Notes: generated from the sequence alone by a model not told the origin. A DNA stretch of 64,000 nt from Acridotheres tristis (GCA_037013685.1 CM072887.1:85890347-85954346); one strand, 5' to 3'. Shown: positions 12,046 through 25,155, counted from the first letter of the stretch. Program-made: numbers and translations.

Positions 12046-15035
12046 TTAAGACTCTTCCCTGTTATTTAATTCCTTAATACCTTTAAGGTAGAATATAAGG
12101 CAGGTGATACCTATACATTTGGTTGGAATGTGAGAAGTAAAATCTTTTCAAGCAGGTAAGAACCAAATAAAATACTTAACTCATCATTTAGAGACAGGAA
12201 CTTATAACACTAACATTACTTCTCTGTACACAATTCATGACACAATTTTAAATTTTGACTTTAATATTAAAACAGGTGGTAAATATAAAACCATGAATAC
12301 AATTTGTGTATTTTCATTGCCCTCTCCTTTTGTTTGTGTTTCTATAGAAAGCTTTTCAATTTATGGAGACATGTATGGAAAGTAAAGAGCGAATTCTTAT
12401 GGAAGCTGATTTGGAGATATGTTGAAGGAGTTACATGTCACAATCAAAGCAGAATATGGGGCTTATATTACTAAAATGAATAGTTTACATACAAGAGTAA
12501 TGATTCTGTTTTCTAATATCGATGGATGTATTTGGATTTGGTTATTGGAAAGAAAAATATTTATGTTGGCAAGCTGGTAATACATTAGAAAGAAAATCAG
12601 CATTGACTATCTTTATATGGGGTCTTAAAAACATAGATCAGCCTTTTTTTCCCCCAGAGAATTCTAGAAATCATCTTGATTTTTCTGATGGAGTGAAAAA
12701 AATTAGTCATTTTGAAAAATTCTGTTTGGGTTCTTGCCTTTTGATCAGTTAATTTCCAAGAATACCAGCTATAATAACTTAATTTATAATTTGCTTTTAA
12801 TAGTCCTAGCACCTCCTTACTATTTTTTAAGTAACAGTTCTCATTAACACAAAATTTTGTCTTGATTCTTAAAACTGGGCCTCAGGATAGATGCTTCTAT
12901 GTTTGGGTTTTGGTTTTTTTTTTCACATTTAATGAGGACTCATAATTTTTTTAATAATCCAGAAAGGAGTACAAAAAGCTATGTTATTAATTGTCTCCTT
13001 TGCATTAATATTGACTGTTGCATCTCAGCTGGTAGCATACATGAAGCCAGGGTAGGACTGGCTAGTTGTGTAGTGCAGATAACTGCTGTGTTTCAGTGAC
13101 CTAGTGTTCCCTGTAGTCATATAGAATAGTTTTGATAACTCAAAGGCAGTTATGAAACTCATTAGGGGGAAAAAAGGGAATGAAACGTGTAAATGTTTGC
13201 TCCTCTGCACCTCATTTATGTCTATAAAGTCGGACCAGGTCAGAACTGAACTGTGTTCTCCTAATACAAAGTGAAAGGCTTTCCATTTAATGAGCTTTTT
13301 AAGCTAAAAAGGAGCATAACCAAGTGCTACATACCAATTTGTAGTAGTGCATCAGTAGTAATTTATTCACAACTTCATAAAAGAAGTCAACCAAAAAAAA
13401 AGAGGAGCTGTAAAAAAAATTAACATCTGTGTTCTGATCTATTGGGTCAGAGGGTTCTCCTGTGTTCAGTATATGAGACATTTGGAGATGCTTAATTTGT
13501 AGAGTCTGATGCTTTTATATACTGACTACTTAAGGGAAAATTCAGTAAAGCACTGATGGGGCATGCAGTGTTATTCAGTGGATGTTGCTTCTAGATAATA
13601 AATGCATTCTGCCATGTATAGCAAAAGCAGGTATGTTTGTTATGCATAAACAGAGAATAAAAACAGATATTTATTTTTAACCATATTTCCAAAAGTATGT
13701 TTTGAGTACCGTAAATGATGAGTCCTGAAATGTAATTTTTGTCAGTTATCTTAAGAATGTCTGAATGCTTTTTGATAGTAATGACTATTATTTTTTAACA
13801 TGAGAAAAATACAGTAACCTGATTTTTGAATCCTTAATACTAAAATACTGAGGTCTTTACTTTAAAACTTTAAAGTTACTTTTTAATATCTATTCCATTT
13901 TATGTGACATGGTAATTGTATCCCACAAATAAATGACACAGAGCACTAAAAACCTGAAAGAAAACATTAGGGGTTTTTTAAGGGATGAAATCTGCCTTCC
14001 ATGTGGCAAGCAATACCTATTCCTTACAAAACAGAACTACATAACATTTTCCATTAAATGACCTGTTTCTTATGTAAGAACAATTTCTCTTATCAAATTA
14101 TAACTATGAAGATATATTTGAATGGTTTAATACCTGAAATCAATATTGATCAAAGTAAACAAGAGCTGGAATAGTTAATCTTTCATGTTGTCTCTTGTCC
14201 TGCCAAATAGCTGCAAAAATAAAATTAAATTAAATTTTTACAGTGAAAGTAACAGGAATGTATGACTTTTAAAGTACATTATAAAGTACATTTTAAAGTA
14301 CATATTGCAGCTAGTGAAGAAATTTGGCTCTGCAAGCTTTGAAAATGTTAGCAAATTGTTTTCTTTGAATTTACAGAACTTCATCATATTTATCTTGTGA
14401 ATAAAAAAAAATATTTATCGAATTCATGAAGATAGGTCCCTTATAATCAGATGTAATTTAGATTTTGGTTGAAGTTTTCTCTCATGTGATGTCACTAACA
14501 TATCTTCACAAAAGCATTCAAAAAAGAGAAAAAACACAACGAAATTAGGATCCTTCATGACTCCTACTTTCTTTCTTAAGCATACTGGATATGCTACCTG
14601 ATGCATTTCATCCCAAACATTGAAGTACTTACTAGTTTCACACATATGAAAATATGTCCTTCTAATCCTTAACATTTAGAAAATTTACTTTTCATATTTG
14701 ATAATTTTTGCTTTTGTTTCATCCAAAAATGATCTAAACATGATTGTCTGCATTGCCTAAACCAGATGGTTTTCCAAGTGATACTTTGATTTAGAAGAAG
14801 TCCTTTTGCTTTTGCTCAGATAATTTCTGGGAAATAACACGAATATAACTTTTATTCATAATGCATTCTGATACAATTGCCAGGAAAAGAAAAGCAAGTC
14901 ACAGGAATACATTATTGGTTTTGGAGTTTTTAATTTTTTTTTTTGTTATTTTTAAAATATAAAAAGTTGGAAGTGATTAGGCTGTTAATTTTTATTCTGC
15001 CATGCCAATGATCTTTTTTTTTTTCGCCCCTCCAG

Positions 15036-15295
15036 ATGCACATGTACAGCAGGCTGGACAGGGCCAGACTGCAGTGAAGATATAAATGAATGTGAATCTG
15101 AACCATGCTTGAATGGAGCCACCTGTTTTGAATCTGTGAAGCCAGGACAGTTTGTATGCATTTGTCCTCCATTTTATACTGGTGACTTCTGCCACCAGCG
15201 CTTCAGTCCCTGTGAGCTGCCTTACAATCCATGTATAAACAATTCAACCTGCTTGGCACAAGTAGATGGAAGTCCAATGTGCATTTGCAAAACAG
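15036..15295 (+). CDS. EYS: EYS exon 16 equivalent: end of one EGF, a complete EGF, and most of a third
   Basis: This 260-nt internal exon enters in phase 2 (first base completes a split codon, probably Arg) and leaves in phase 1 (Gly codon G|GN). The acceptor is a T-rich tract ending CCTCCAG and the donor is CAG|gtaaga. The product starts with C-T-C-x7-C, the C4-C6 half of an EGF, then a calcium-binding EGF opening '[11 protein letters not shown]', then an EGF with the loop 'CINNSTC'. 'CESEPC' fits the O-glucosylation pattern C-x-S-x-P-C. 'CLNGATC' and 'CINNSTC' fit the O-fucosylation pattern C-x4-[ST]-C. EYS is a secreted retinal matrix protein needed for photoreceptor ciliary and outer-segment maintenance. 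Residues such as 'FCHQR' and 'NPC.NNSTCLA' match my recollection of human EYS, and the exon length equals human c.2382-2641. This pins the gene better than the EGF fold alone, which is shared with NOTCH and CRB proteins. Confidence 0.95.
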
Positions 15296-16294
15296 GTAAG
15301 AACTGGATTAGTTAATTTCTTCCATTTTCTGTTGTGCTCTGGAAAAATGCAAATATATGTTGAATTTATCACTATCCTTAATGTAAGTAGAAAAGAATAT
15401 GTTTCAAAGAACATAAAATGACAGCAGGTCTATCAGTTGTGCTAAACGACTAGAAAGATATCTGTCAGTTTACCTATTATTAATTTCTTATTTTACAATA
15501 CTTGTTAAATCTATGGTGGCTTAGATTCAGCACTCAGAATTAGTATTTCTCAGTCAATTGTTACAATGACATGGAGATAGACATGCACCTGGCCAGCACA
15601 GACAAACTAAATTGACAAAACAGACAGGCAGATTTAGAAAAAAATATATGCAAATTGGTGAAAGTACAAAAATTGGAGCAAGTTGGAAATGGTTTCTTTT
15701 CCTGCTGAGCTGTCAGGAAGGCCTGGCACATCGGGGAAGTAATCTTCCCTTGCTTAATGGATATAGTGGGTTGCTCCCTATATGCACAACAAACCAAATC
15801 ACAGCAGGTGCTGACAGCTTCCCTGGGCTATGGCTTAAAAGACACAATCTCTCCCTCAATGTACAAGAGCTGCTAAGGTGGAACAGAGCAACAGTTCAAC
15901 TGTGCAGAACTTTGCTATGTGCTTCCGTGTAGGAATTGAAGAACACATTCATTAATTAACAACTGTACTGAAAATTTAGAAAATTTAAGTAACTGGGGAG
16001 TACAATTACTGAAACTGGAATTGGAGCAGGATTTTGAAGTCTTCACTGTTATGACTATAAAGGTAGGGGTCGCACAGGGAGAAAGGATAGCAGATAACTG
16101 CAGTGTTACATGGCAATACTATTACTTGTCATTTATTAAGCTACAAAGATATAGATATCATATCTAGGAATCAGGAGCATATAATACCTTGGGCGTTTTT
16201 TACTATTAAGGTAAAGGTTACCATAAGCTGCTGAGTTTAAAAACCTAAACATCACTGGGGAGGTATGCAAGTTGCTTCGTGAAGCATCCTTAAG

Positions 16295-16321
16295 AAAAGC
16301 TGTTTTTCAAAAACAGCTTTT
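16295..16321. repeat. Perfect inverted repeat, 13-bp arms, 1-bp centre
   Basis: The arms AAAAGCTGTTTTT (16295-16307) and AAAAACAGCTTTT (16309-16321) are exact reverse complements around a single C. A one-base loop cannot form as a tight RNA hairpin without opening a few pairs, so this is better called a near-perfect palindrome. There is no pyrimidine run or gene context suggesting a terminator, and the intronic location gives no function. Confidence 0.8.
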
Positions 16322-17910
16322 GACACGAGATATTGATTTTTGAAACCCTTTTCAGAAATGATCTATAGAGAGACATGTAACTCAAGTCTTTTCTTAACAT
16401 TCCTCAGAAAAAAGTCGTCTTTTCCAAATATTTTTGTGCACCATTTCTGAAGAATCAAAAAGTCATGCAGCCAGGATTCTCTGGGAGCTTTGATGGAATT
16501 TTTAAGAATTCTTGAACCTTGCAGCTAGGAATCCTTGGGGAAGTTGTAGGGCAGTAACTCGAATCAGTAACATACATTACTAATAAATCTTCGAAAGCAG
16601 AAAATTCAGAATTGAAAAGAGATAAAAAGCATAATTCATAAAGTGAGTTCATCACTCATGCTAGGAGAAATGCAACCAGTTATTCAGGACTCTTATCCAA
16701 AAAAAAAGAGAGACAGAAAAATATAGAAATTTAGCTGAAAGCAGATTGAGGAAATCTAATTCTTCTGTTCTCTTTTTCTTATTATTATTATTTATCTACT
16801 TTTGTCTTGCATGTTCCTCCCTTTTTCTCCTGATAAACTTGTCAGGGCCACAGACCTGATCAGAAAGGGCAATCACACTGACATAAATAGATTACTCCAA
16901 GACACTTGACTTAGTAGTAAATGGCACGTGGATTAAACTTGCCAGTAAGCTAACGGCCCAGTCACTAGAAAGTTTGAGTCTGGTATAGCAGGAACCACAA
17001 AATGTAGCAGCGCTTACCAAAGTCTAACAACTATCCATAGAACACTCTGAGATGGGTACAACAGGAGCATAAATTATACCATTGAAAGTGTTACATATTT
17101 AGAAGAAAAGGAGAATACACACTGGCTAGGTCAGAGAAGACAAAAGCTGATAGAATATGAATTGGGCAGAATCAAAGTTGATGTAAGATGTCAGTTTAGG
17201 ACAGAATTACCATAGCAAATTGATAGGAAGGTGATGAAGTCATGATTAGCTGTAGTATAAAACAAAGCTTCATCTTGATTCCTGTATGTACATGGAGGAA
17301 CTACAGCTGCAGGATTTTGCTATAAAGAGTTCTAAAATTCTATAAATATCATTAATGTAAAACTTACTGTTGAGCTGTTTGCCCTAGATACAGAGGTTTT
17401 TCCTCCTGCAAGGATATAGATTATAATACTTGTGTAACAAAACTGGGCTCTCATATGGAAGGGCTCTCATGGAACCATGACTTTAATTAAATTGTCCACA
17501 CAAGAAGGTTAAAAAGTTTAAAAAATTATGATTTCTACAATTGCACGAGAGTATATCCAAGATTGCAAGAATATTGTAGAGAGGGCCATTATTGCAGAAG
17601 CTGAGAAATCACTGCTATATAACAAGTTTCCCAAGAGATGTACAGAAAACCCCTCTCAAATGCTTTGCCAGTAATTGATAAGAAAGGTTTTCATCAAGAC
17701 AATTGGGAGGACATAGGGGTTTGAGCTGTTAATCGTATAGCCAGCACTAAATCTCCTTAAATACTACACACTAAATGCAAAGAAAACAGGAGGAATGGAA
17801 AACTTAGGGCAAATAGCAGAATTTTTATTGCCTAATTTATCAACATGCTTTTCCAGTATTGGAGAATTCCATTCTTAGAATTAATCTTAATAATAGTGAG
17901 TTTTTATTTG

Positions 17911-17968
17911 GAGAGGGGGCGGGGGGGGGGGGCGGGGGGGGAGGGGATGGGGAGGGAGGGGGGAGGAA

Positions 17969-18000
<32 letters not shown>

Positions 18001-18093
18001 GGGGGGGAGGGGGGGGAAGGGGAGGGGGGGGGGGGGGGGGGGGGGGGGGGAGGGGGGGGGGGGGGGGGGGGGAAAGTGGGGGGGGGAAGGGGA
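17911..18093 (+). repeat. Poly-G / GA-rich low-complexity tract
   Basis: About 180 bases are almost entirely G, with scattered A and only a few C or T. Several uninterrupted G runs exceed 20 bases, around 17971-17999 and 18026-18050. It lies inside intron 16 with the G-rich strand in the sense direction of EYS, so the pre-mRNA would carry it and could form G-quadruplexes. Reading frames through it give only artificial polyglycine. Exact length and interruptions are doubtful, because long G homopolymers are a known error source in sequencing and assembly. Confidence 0.9.
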
Positions 18094-21000
18094 CAGAAGA
18101 AAATTATTAAAAAAATAATAGCAGTGAAAATTTAGTGTAACAGAAGAGCAAGACAGGACATGTAAGCAAAATTATAGAATTTAAATAATGTTGAAATATT
18201 TGTCCCTGGGCCTCTGCCACTATTCGCAAATTCCCCAAGGTCTACATGAAAAAGATCCAAAGAGCAATTCAACTTCATATGAAACTAAAATAGAGAGAAA
18301 ATAAACAAGAGTATAGGCATTAGACCATGCTCTTCTAGATAAAGGCAAGCACAAAAGTCAGTTTTGTAGAGGCAACCCGAAAGAAAGATAGAACAATTTG
18401 GTAAAAATAGTGATGCTTTCTGAGAACAATTGTGCTCCAAGACAAAAAAATTACTGAAAAAATGTATTCAAAATCAAGGGAAACTATGAGAGGGTATACA
18501 TAACTACTGAATACAAGATCAGCTCTCTGGCTGGGATTGATGGATAACAAGTTTAATTAATGATGAAATGGGAAATAAAAAGTGACAGTTTTCACAAGTT
18601 ATGAAACTTGTGAAATTACAAGCACATAAATATTGCAAAGAATAACAAGATAAAAAAATAATTTGCAATCATAAACTACAGTCAGAAAATATCTACTGTT
18701 TTCTAAAAAGACTTCTTTTAACAGTGATTTTTTTCTTTTATGAGAACTATTAGTAAATATAGGTATAGTAGTAAGGCAAGCTAGTAGGAATGGTAGATAG
18801 TTGTTGTGACATAAAGACAGGAAGGAAAGGGTAACATCATTGAATTAAAATGGTTCCTAGACTTCTACCTTCTTAAAAGGTAGAAATTAATCTCTCTTTA
18901 AAATTAGATGTAGAGCTTCCTTCATTAGTCCAAGTAATACGGATGGGATAGGCTCAAGATGTTCACACAGCCTCTTTATTACAATGGAAGAAAATGTCCA
19001 TATACATGTTAGGTTGTGATAGAAAAATTATCAGAAAATGCTACATATTATACATTAGGTATTGCATACATATAGAGAGAGTTCATATCAAAGCTTTACC
19101 TACTCTTTTCAGAAATATGGATTATTTGGCCAGTATTTGTGTTAACTAAGTAACATTTTAATTAGTTATGGTATAAGGGAAATTAGATCAATAGAACACT
19201 GTATGTATTGTTTCAAGAAATAAACTGGAAATATCTGGATTGTGGATGTTGATGTCCACAGTATTACATTAAGGAGGTATTATTTTCTGATGTACTGCTT
19301 TTCACACCAAAACAGACATACAAAGTCAAATGGCTAATGCTATAGAAATATTTATGTCACTCTGCTGACTATTTAGGCACCTTAGGAAAAAATTTTCAGG
19401 TGGTGGGCAGGCTGAATTCTTGACCAGTTGCCTCTTGATGTTTTATTATTCCTGAAGATTTTTAAAAATTATTATTATTTTTTTATTTCATAGTTCTGGG
19501 AAGCACACCATTTTAGAGAGGAGTAAAAAGATCAGGGAGCAGCAACATATGTCATTACAGCACACAAGTACACAAAAGCTTTGTCATCTTATTTGTGTTC
19601 ATTGCAGCTTTAAAGATATAAAACTAGAAGCTGAGAAGTTGAAAAACTGGTTTATGCATGGGGCCTAAGGTTAAAGCCATCAGTTTTAGGATGCAGGGAA
19701 ATTATGTATATTGTTCCAGGGAAATCTATGAAGAGGACTCATCTCTAGGAGAAACAATAGCTACAGTTTTTACTGGAATTAGGCATTCTATTTTTGCTTT
19801 GTCCTTTCTAAAAGCAATACTTTCTCGATGCTTCAAGGTAATTTCTGAAGTCCTTGTTTTAAACAGATTTTCCTTGGACGTTTTCACCTCTTTTATCAAT
19901 CTCCTGTCAATAGCTCTCACATTACACCTACTCTTTGTGCTAGTCATTATTTTTATTTGGTATAGAGCATTTAATAGCTAGAAATTTGAACCGAGGCAAA
20001 ATATGTCTGAAACAAGGCTAAGTGAAAATTATAATGCACAAAATTTATAATACCAAGCAGAAATAATAAATAGATGATGGAAAAACTAGTTATTTAAATT
20101 GGAGTTTGCCATTGTCAGATTTCTGAGCCCTTCAGTGCCAGTTTCTTTTTCAGACACACACATACATAATTTAGAGAGGGAAATGGCCTTTTTACAGTAC
20201 CTAATATTTTACACACCTTTGACTTTGATTTACGTACCTACTTATGTTATGCTGAACAACCTAAGTACCTGAACTAATGATTATGGGACTTCTATGATAC
20301 CTCTGCTGTTTGCAAACATTGGTTCATAAATAGTTCATGGTAAGGAGACAAACATCTATGATACTCTTTGGATGAGCAAAACAGTAGAGAGCTTATGGCA
20401 AAACAATCCTGTTAGAATCCTGTTACCTGCAGAGGTCAATTCAGTAATATTTCTCTGCAATAGAATGAGGAAATGAAAATGACCATAACTGTGACAGCAG
20501 ATATTTAGCTTCTATATTCTGCATATTCCATCACTTTGCAGCTCTCAGAAGGCCCATAGACAGAGCTGAGAAATGCAGGATTTCCTATATTTCAGAGAAA
20601 TAGAAGCAAAAATAGCATCTGTCTCATCTTAAGTAACAGCTTTCCAGATGTTTCTAGATCTCATATCATTAAAGTTATTTTCATGCCACCTGAACAATTA
20701 AAAATAGAGAGAAATAAGACTATATGTTCTAACACAAAAAACTGTAAAACTTACAGTTGTTTTTCATCTCTGTTAATTTCTGAAAATTTTGAATATGTTT
20801 TGTTGCTACAAAAATCGTTAATCTTTCTGCGATACTTCCTCAAATATATTTATACGTGTTCAATACATTCACAAACAAATGTTTTAAACTAATTGTTGTA
20901 TTTTTTGATTTTTTAAAAAAAAATTATGAGGATACCAGTAATACTTATGATATTCTGTCTAGACCTTCAGTTTTTCTAATGTGACATTAAAAATACAGTA

Positions 21001-23099
21001 AAATATGTTAGATAAAAAACGTTTTACAGTAGCAAGCCTTTTATCAAGTTGGTAATGTTGTGATTTACTAAATAGTTTTATACAGTAATATATTTAAAAT
21101 ATCAAATATTTTAAAGCAGTTCCCCTCATTGTCTTTTTTATTTCCTCTTGCAACACATAAAATAGAAACCTGCCTGCATTTCTCTAAAAATTTCATCCCC
21201 CTATAAGTTTTATCACATCACAGCTATGTGTGGCAGCAATCATAGCTTATACGAAATAACCTAATTAATTAAAATACCCTTCGAATTGTGTATGATTATC
21301 ATATAAAATACAAGACTCTTTACATGTTGATTCATGAGGAATCTCAACTTCAATATAAATAAACTACCAATTCTTTCTTTAAACCAGTTCCACTCAGGTA
21401 TGTGCGTTTTAACTAGTCTTTTGAATTTGAAGGTAATATAATTGGTGCCTGTTCAATAATATATATAAATATTTTATTAATAACTTCAGTGTTTGTTTTG
21501 AAGTTTGACCTCTCCTGTTTGTACAAGTGATGTGCACACTGCTTTCTTTTTGTGATTTATTCTGAAAATATATTTAAGGGCTGAATTAAAATTCACTTAT
21601 TGTCATATGATTTTATTGAAACATCCTTTATAAAAGCTTGATAATTTCTAAATATACAAGAAGTCAGACATGAAGAATATATGAATGAAATAATATTTTG
21701 GAATCCTTTTAATCAGATCTGTGTGTTTCTGAATAAACATTTTAGTTGAAAATAAGCTTTCATAAAATCTTACGCAAAATTGCTAGAAATGCTAAAAATT
21801 CCTTCAAAAAAATTACCATATTAGTTCACAAGTTTTCAAATCAAAATTTCAGATCAAAATATCACTAAGTAGTTGTCTGTAATTTTTAATAGTATATTTC
21901 ATTATGAAAAGAAGATAATTACTTTTTTAATGAAAAGGGACTGAGATAATTTGCCAGTAAGCGTAAAAAAACATTATAGTAAATTGAATACTTAGATTGC
22001 TCATTTCATAATGTAGTAGATAAACAGTAAAATTTTGTGATGAAAATGTTATTTTTTTTCCATTTTCAGTAAAAATAAAGTAGAATGCCTGCTATATGTT
22101 TGCTTGTTTTATGTTTTTTCAGGATATTGATATATTGCTATGGGCTAGAAAAATATGTACTACTGCATTCAAAAAATGTGATTAAATAATGCTTTATATA
22201 TTTGCTTCTGTACTATTTACTACAAAAAGACCATAAAACATTCATAACCAGTGAAGATGACAGGCAAATCAGAATGAGCAATATCTCCATTTTCCATTTT
22301 GTATATTTTAATCTCATAACTGTGGTATTTTTTTGTAAGATGCTTGCTTAACTATTCTATAGTATTACAAAAAGTAAGAAGTTCTTTTGCATGAAAATTG
22401 TTAATTTTTTTTTTAGTTTTACTTTGTTGTCTTCACAACCCTTCTGCAATAGCCTTATAACGCTAAAATATATCTATATATCTGTGAGTTATTTATGTTA
22501 CATTGGTTTACCTTTGGTGTGTCTTTTTCAGTGAAGTTCCATTTTCCCTGCTCATTGACAGCCTTTCCACTCAATAATCAAATTTAGTTTTAGAAATTTA
22601 AAGCATGATGAGGAAGTTTTCCACAAAGAGTTCTGAGTGTCCTAGTGTCTTATACTCATTATGTCCTCCAATTTCCTAATTAAACCAGAGTTAGATAAAT
22701 GTGTTGTCATCTTTTCTGCTCTTACTCAGTGGCACTGAATGGCATGTATCAAACACCTACCGAATATTTAGTGTGTCAGTGACTTCTGCCCACTCACACA
22801 ATCAAGCCTAGTACTTGGTCTGTGGTGTACTAGTTTACAGTTCTTTCACCTTTCTTTTTTCGTTAATCAAGCTACAGACAGGAATAGATGTTGGTTTAGC
22901 AGCATTAAGATGCAGATTACACATGCTACAAATAAGAAAAGTATTTGGATGGCCCGCTCTGGTTCAGGCTCATTTGCACAAAATAAACTAAGCCATTCAG
23001 AAAACAAAGTTGCCTGTGCTGAGGGAGATAATTCAAAACATAGACTGAGAGAGATTTTTACCTCGCTATTATGACAATTCTTCTACAGCTTTTAGGGGA

Positions 23100-23190
23100 T
23101 TGTTTTTTGGTTTTTTTGATGGCTTGTTTTGGGCTTTTTTTGTTTTGATTTGATTTTGGTTTTGTTGTTTTTGTTTTTGTTGTTTTGTGT
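23100..23190 (+). repeat. T/G-rich low-complexity stretch
   Basis: The stretch consists of TTTTG, TTTTTTG and TTGTT units with almost no C. It resembles a decayed (TTTTG)n or the tail of an old retroposon inserted on the opposite strand. No flanking element could be identified. Confidence 0.6.
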
Positions 23191-24629
23191 AATTTTTTGT
23201 GAAACAAACAAATAGGATATAAATAATGCTCAAGAAATTTCTGAAAAAAAGAATAACATCGTAACAGGGTAAGTGACTATAACTTAAAGGCTAGTTTGAG
23301 AAATGTTCCAGGCTTTATTTTTCCAGCTTTATAGTAACTTTGCTGTAAAATCTTCAGCAAATATTAAGAGCTCATTTCAGTCAAGTCCTAAAGTTATTGA
23401 ATAGAAATAATCCTGATAAGAAGAAAATACCAACTGCTTTGATGTGGGTTCATGTTTAGATCATATGTGAGAGTACCAACAGAGATTTCTTTCTATAGCT
23501 TTCTGCAGCTCTGACCAAGACACTTATTTCTTCCAGTCATTATTTTCTCTAGATAAAAATAAGCAATATTATTCTAACAGTGGTCTTCCGTGATTTCCCC
23601 ACCTTCATTAAGTACTTTGAAAACCACAAATACACAGTATAACAAAAAAAAAAAAAAATCATTCTAATTCAGGTATCTAAAAAAGTACAGATAACAATTT
23701 TTACTTATTGTTTTAATAAAAATAATTCAAATAATTCAGTAGAATCTTTGCCATCTTTATAGTAATATATATAACGAATTTCATTAGCTAAATTTAAAGT
23801 TGTTTCAATTTAATTTTTTACCTATTATGTTCAAAATCACTTTGGTTAACTCTATTAATGGTCTTAGGCAACCTGCAGTCAGCACTTGCATATTAGTCAT
23901 ACAATGCAAGTAGTCTACTCATTGCAATGGCTTCATTTCTCCATCAACTGAAAACAAATATATTGAATTTGTGCCAAAATCAACTAAGTAGATATAGTTT
24001 CTCAACCGTATGTATAGAATTTTAACACAAGTATGCATTTAGCAAAACACTTATTTATGCAAATGTTATAAGATGTAGTATGCTGTCTAAGAGCAGAAAT
24101 AGGGTTCACTGAAAATATGTCACTGAAAAGTGTCTTATTTCATTTTAGTACATATTCTGGAAAATTTACACAGGCATATGTAATGTATTATGCAAGTAAT
24201 GTACTGTGCAGATAAGATCTTAATCACATTTTTTTCTTCATTTAAATATTAAAACCAGTTGGGTTTTTTTCTCAGCTACTGACTGCTTTGAATAAATGTG
24301 GCCCTCTAACTTCCACTACTCTCTCTAATATATTAATTACTGAATTAGCTTTTAGTTTCTGATTTTGTCCCACTCTCTAAGAAAGCCTTTTCAGTGCTTT
24401 AAAATGGATTACATTTCCCCAGCATATTTATCCAGGTGCTCTACCCAAATCTGTTCTCTCTGGTTCACTAAAGTATGTTGAGACTTCATATACTGTCTGG
24501 AAATTAACTTGCTGAAACTAAGGAAGAAAAATAGTTGGAGAAAGTTCTTTCAGGGTTACTTTGTAGTCCTGGTCTTAGGGTCAGTGAGCAGTAAGAGCTG
24601 GATCCTTCAGAAGCAAAGTTTGGCCAGAA

Positions 24630-24990
24630 GTCTGACAGTATATGAATGAGGCAGGCAGGGCAGCACCAGTGGCTGTGTCCAGGAACAGCAGAGGATGCCA
24701 GTCAAGGCTACAGGGAATGGAGCAGATCCAAGGTCAAGCCAGGGAGCCTGTCTATAGCCCAAAGTCAGCATACTACACAGCTAGGCATTGGCCATGGCTG
24801 CAGCATAGCTCAGTCAGATAGCAAGGGCAAAGAGCTTCAGCTTAAATGCCCCAAGAGAAGAGGCAGCCATTGGTGATGCTTCCCTCAGGCTTTTCTTAAA
24901 CAGCTTTGAGCACAGCTGAGGTTTGCCAGGCCGGTACTTTCATTGTCTGAGTTAGTCCCGGGCTCAGACAGCCAAACCTCCATGAGAATC
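24630..24990. other. Relatively GC-rich unassigned segment just upstream of exon 17
   Basis: This block of roughly 350 bp is clearly richer in G and C than the surrounding intron and ends about 70 bp before the exon at 25059. It has an open frame of 76 codons on the + strand with no recognisable motif. Composition and texture suggest an old transposable-element remnant, but I cannot place it in a family. It could also be conserved regulatory sequence. I give no function. Confidence 0.4.
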
Positions 24991-25058
24991 TGTCACCCTT
25001 TTATTCACATGAAGTAGTAGAGTTCATTCATTCATGGTTAATGAAATCTGTGTTTCAG

Positions 25059-25155
25059 GATTTGAGGGTACTTACTGCGAAGTTAACAGTGATGAGTGCA
25101 TCTCCCATCCATGCCAGAATGGAGGTCTCTGTGTGGATGGGGTCAACCATTACAG
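25059..25155 (+). CDS. EYS: EYS exon 17 equivalent: C6 of one EGF and first half of the next
   Basis: This 97-nt exon enters in phase 1 and leaves in phase 2. The acceptor is tgtttcag|GA and the donor CAG|gtcagg. It completes the Gly codon split with the previous exon, closes the third EGF with 'FEGTYC', then opens a calcium-binding-type EGF: 'DECISHPC' followed by 'CQNGGLC' and 'VDGVNHY', with an Arg codon split at the end. 'CISHPC' fits the O-glucosylation motif, and the aspartate after C3 with the tyrosine before C4 fits the beta-hydroxylation pattern. The length equals human c.2642-2738 from memory. As I recall it, the human EGF here has a less canonical sequence ('LFLSC' in place of 'ISHPC'). 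The exon is intact and open. Confidence 0.95.

Larger units (their letters stand above)
1..15035 (+). other. EYS: EYS upstream intron (intron 15 by human numbering), 3' part
   Basis: This is non-coding DNA upstream of the first exon in the window. It is AT-rich, and I found no EGF-like or other coding exon in it. The recognisable content is CR1-derived: about 2640-3790 (+), 9985-10690 (-), 11701-11800 (-) and 11871-12045 (+). Small items are a 21-bp palindrome at 5809-5829, short A/T runs and a triple AAAGTACATT-type repeat at 14272-14300. The intron ends in a strong pyrimidine tract and CAG acceptor at 15011-15035. Nothing else could be identified. The intron assignment follows from the exon at 15036 starting inside an EGF domain in phase 2, so coding sequence must precede it outside the window. 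Confidence 0.85.
15296..25058 (+). other. EYS: EYS intron 16 equivalent
   Basis: This is a 9,763-bp intron between exons that join in phase 1. It holds a poly-G tract at 17911-18093, a perfect 13-bp hairpin at 16295-16321, a T/G-rich low-complexity stretch at 23100-23190 and a relatively GC-rich, unassigned segment at about 24630-24990. The 107-residue ORF at 19658-19981 and the 106-residue ORF at 15612-15932 lack recognisable motifs and look like chance. The region 19.9-24.5 kb is very AT-rich, and I see no repeat family in it. Confidence 0.9.

Noticed and set aside
15612..15932. 106-codon ORF just after exon 16
   Set aside because: It contains no EGF cysteine pattern and no domain, and is not in phase with the exon through a valid splice site. 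It is treated as chance.
16840..17100. Possible ancient CR1 reverse-transcriptase fragment ('GACACTTGACTTAGTAGTAA' region)
   Set aside because: Only a short, heavily diverged resemblance. I could not extend it on either side with confidence.
17845..18135. Glycine-rich ORFs of 83-96 codons on the + strand
   Set aside because: They are simply translations of the poly-G tract in two frames, with no start context, domain or conserved neighbour.
19658..19981. 107-codon ORF with a hydrophobic C-terminal segment on the + strand
   Set aside because: No recognisable family, no splice or promoter context, and an antisense ORF of similar length in the same place. AT-rich introns give hydrophobic ORFs by chance.
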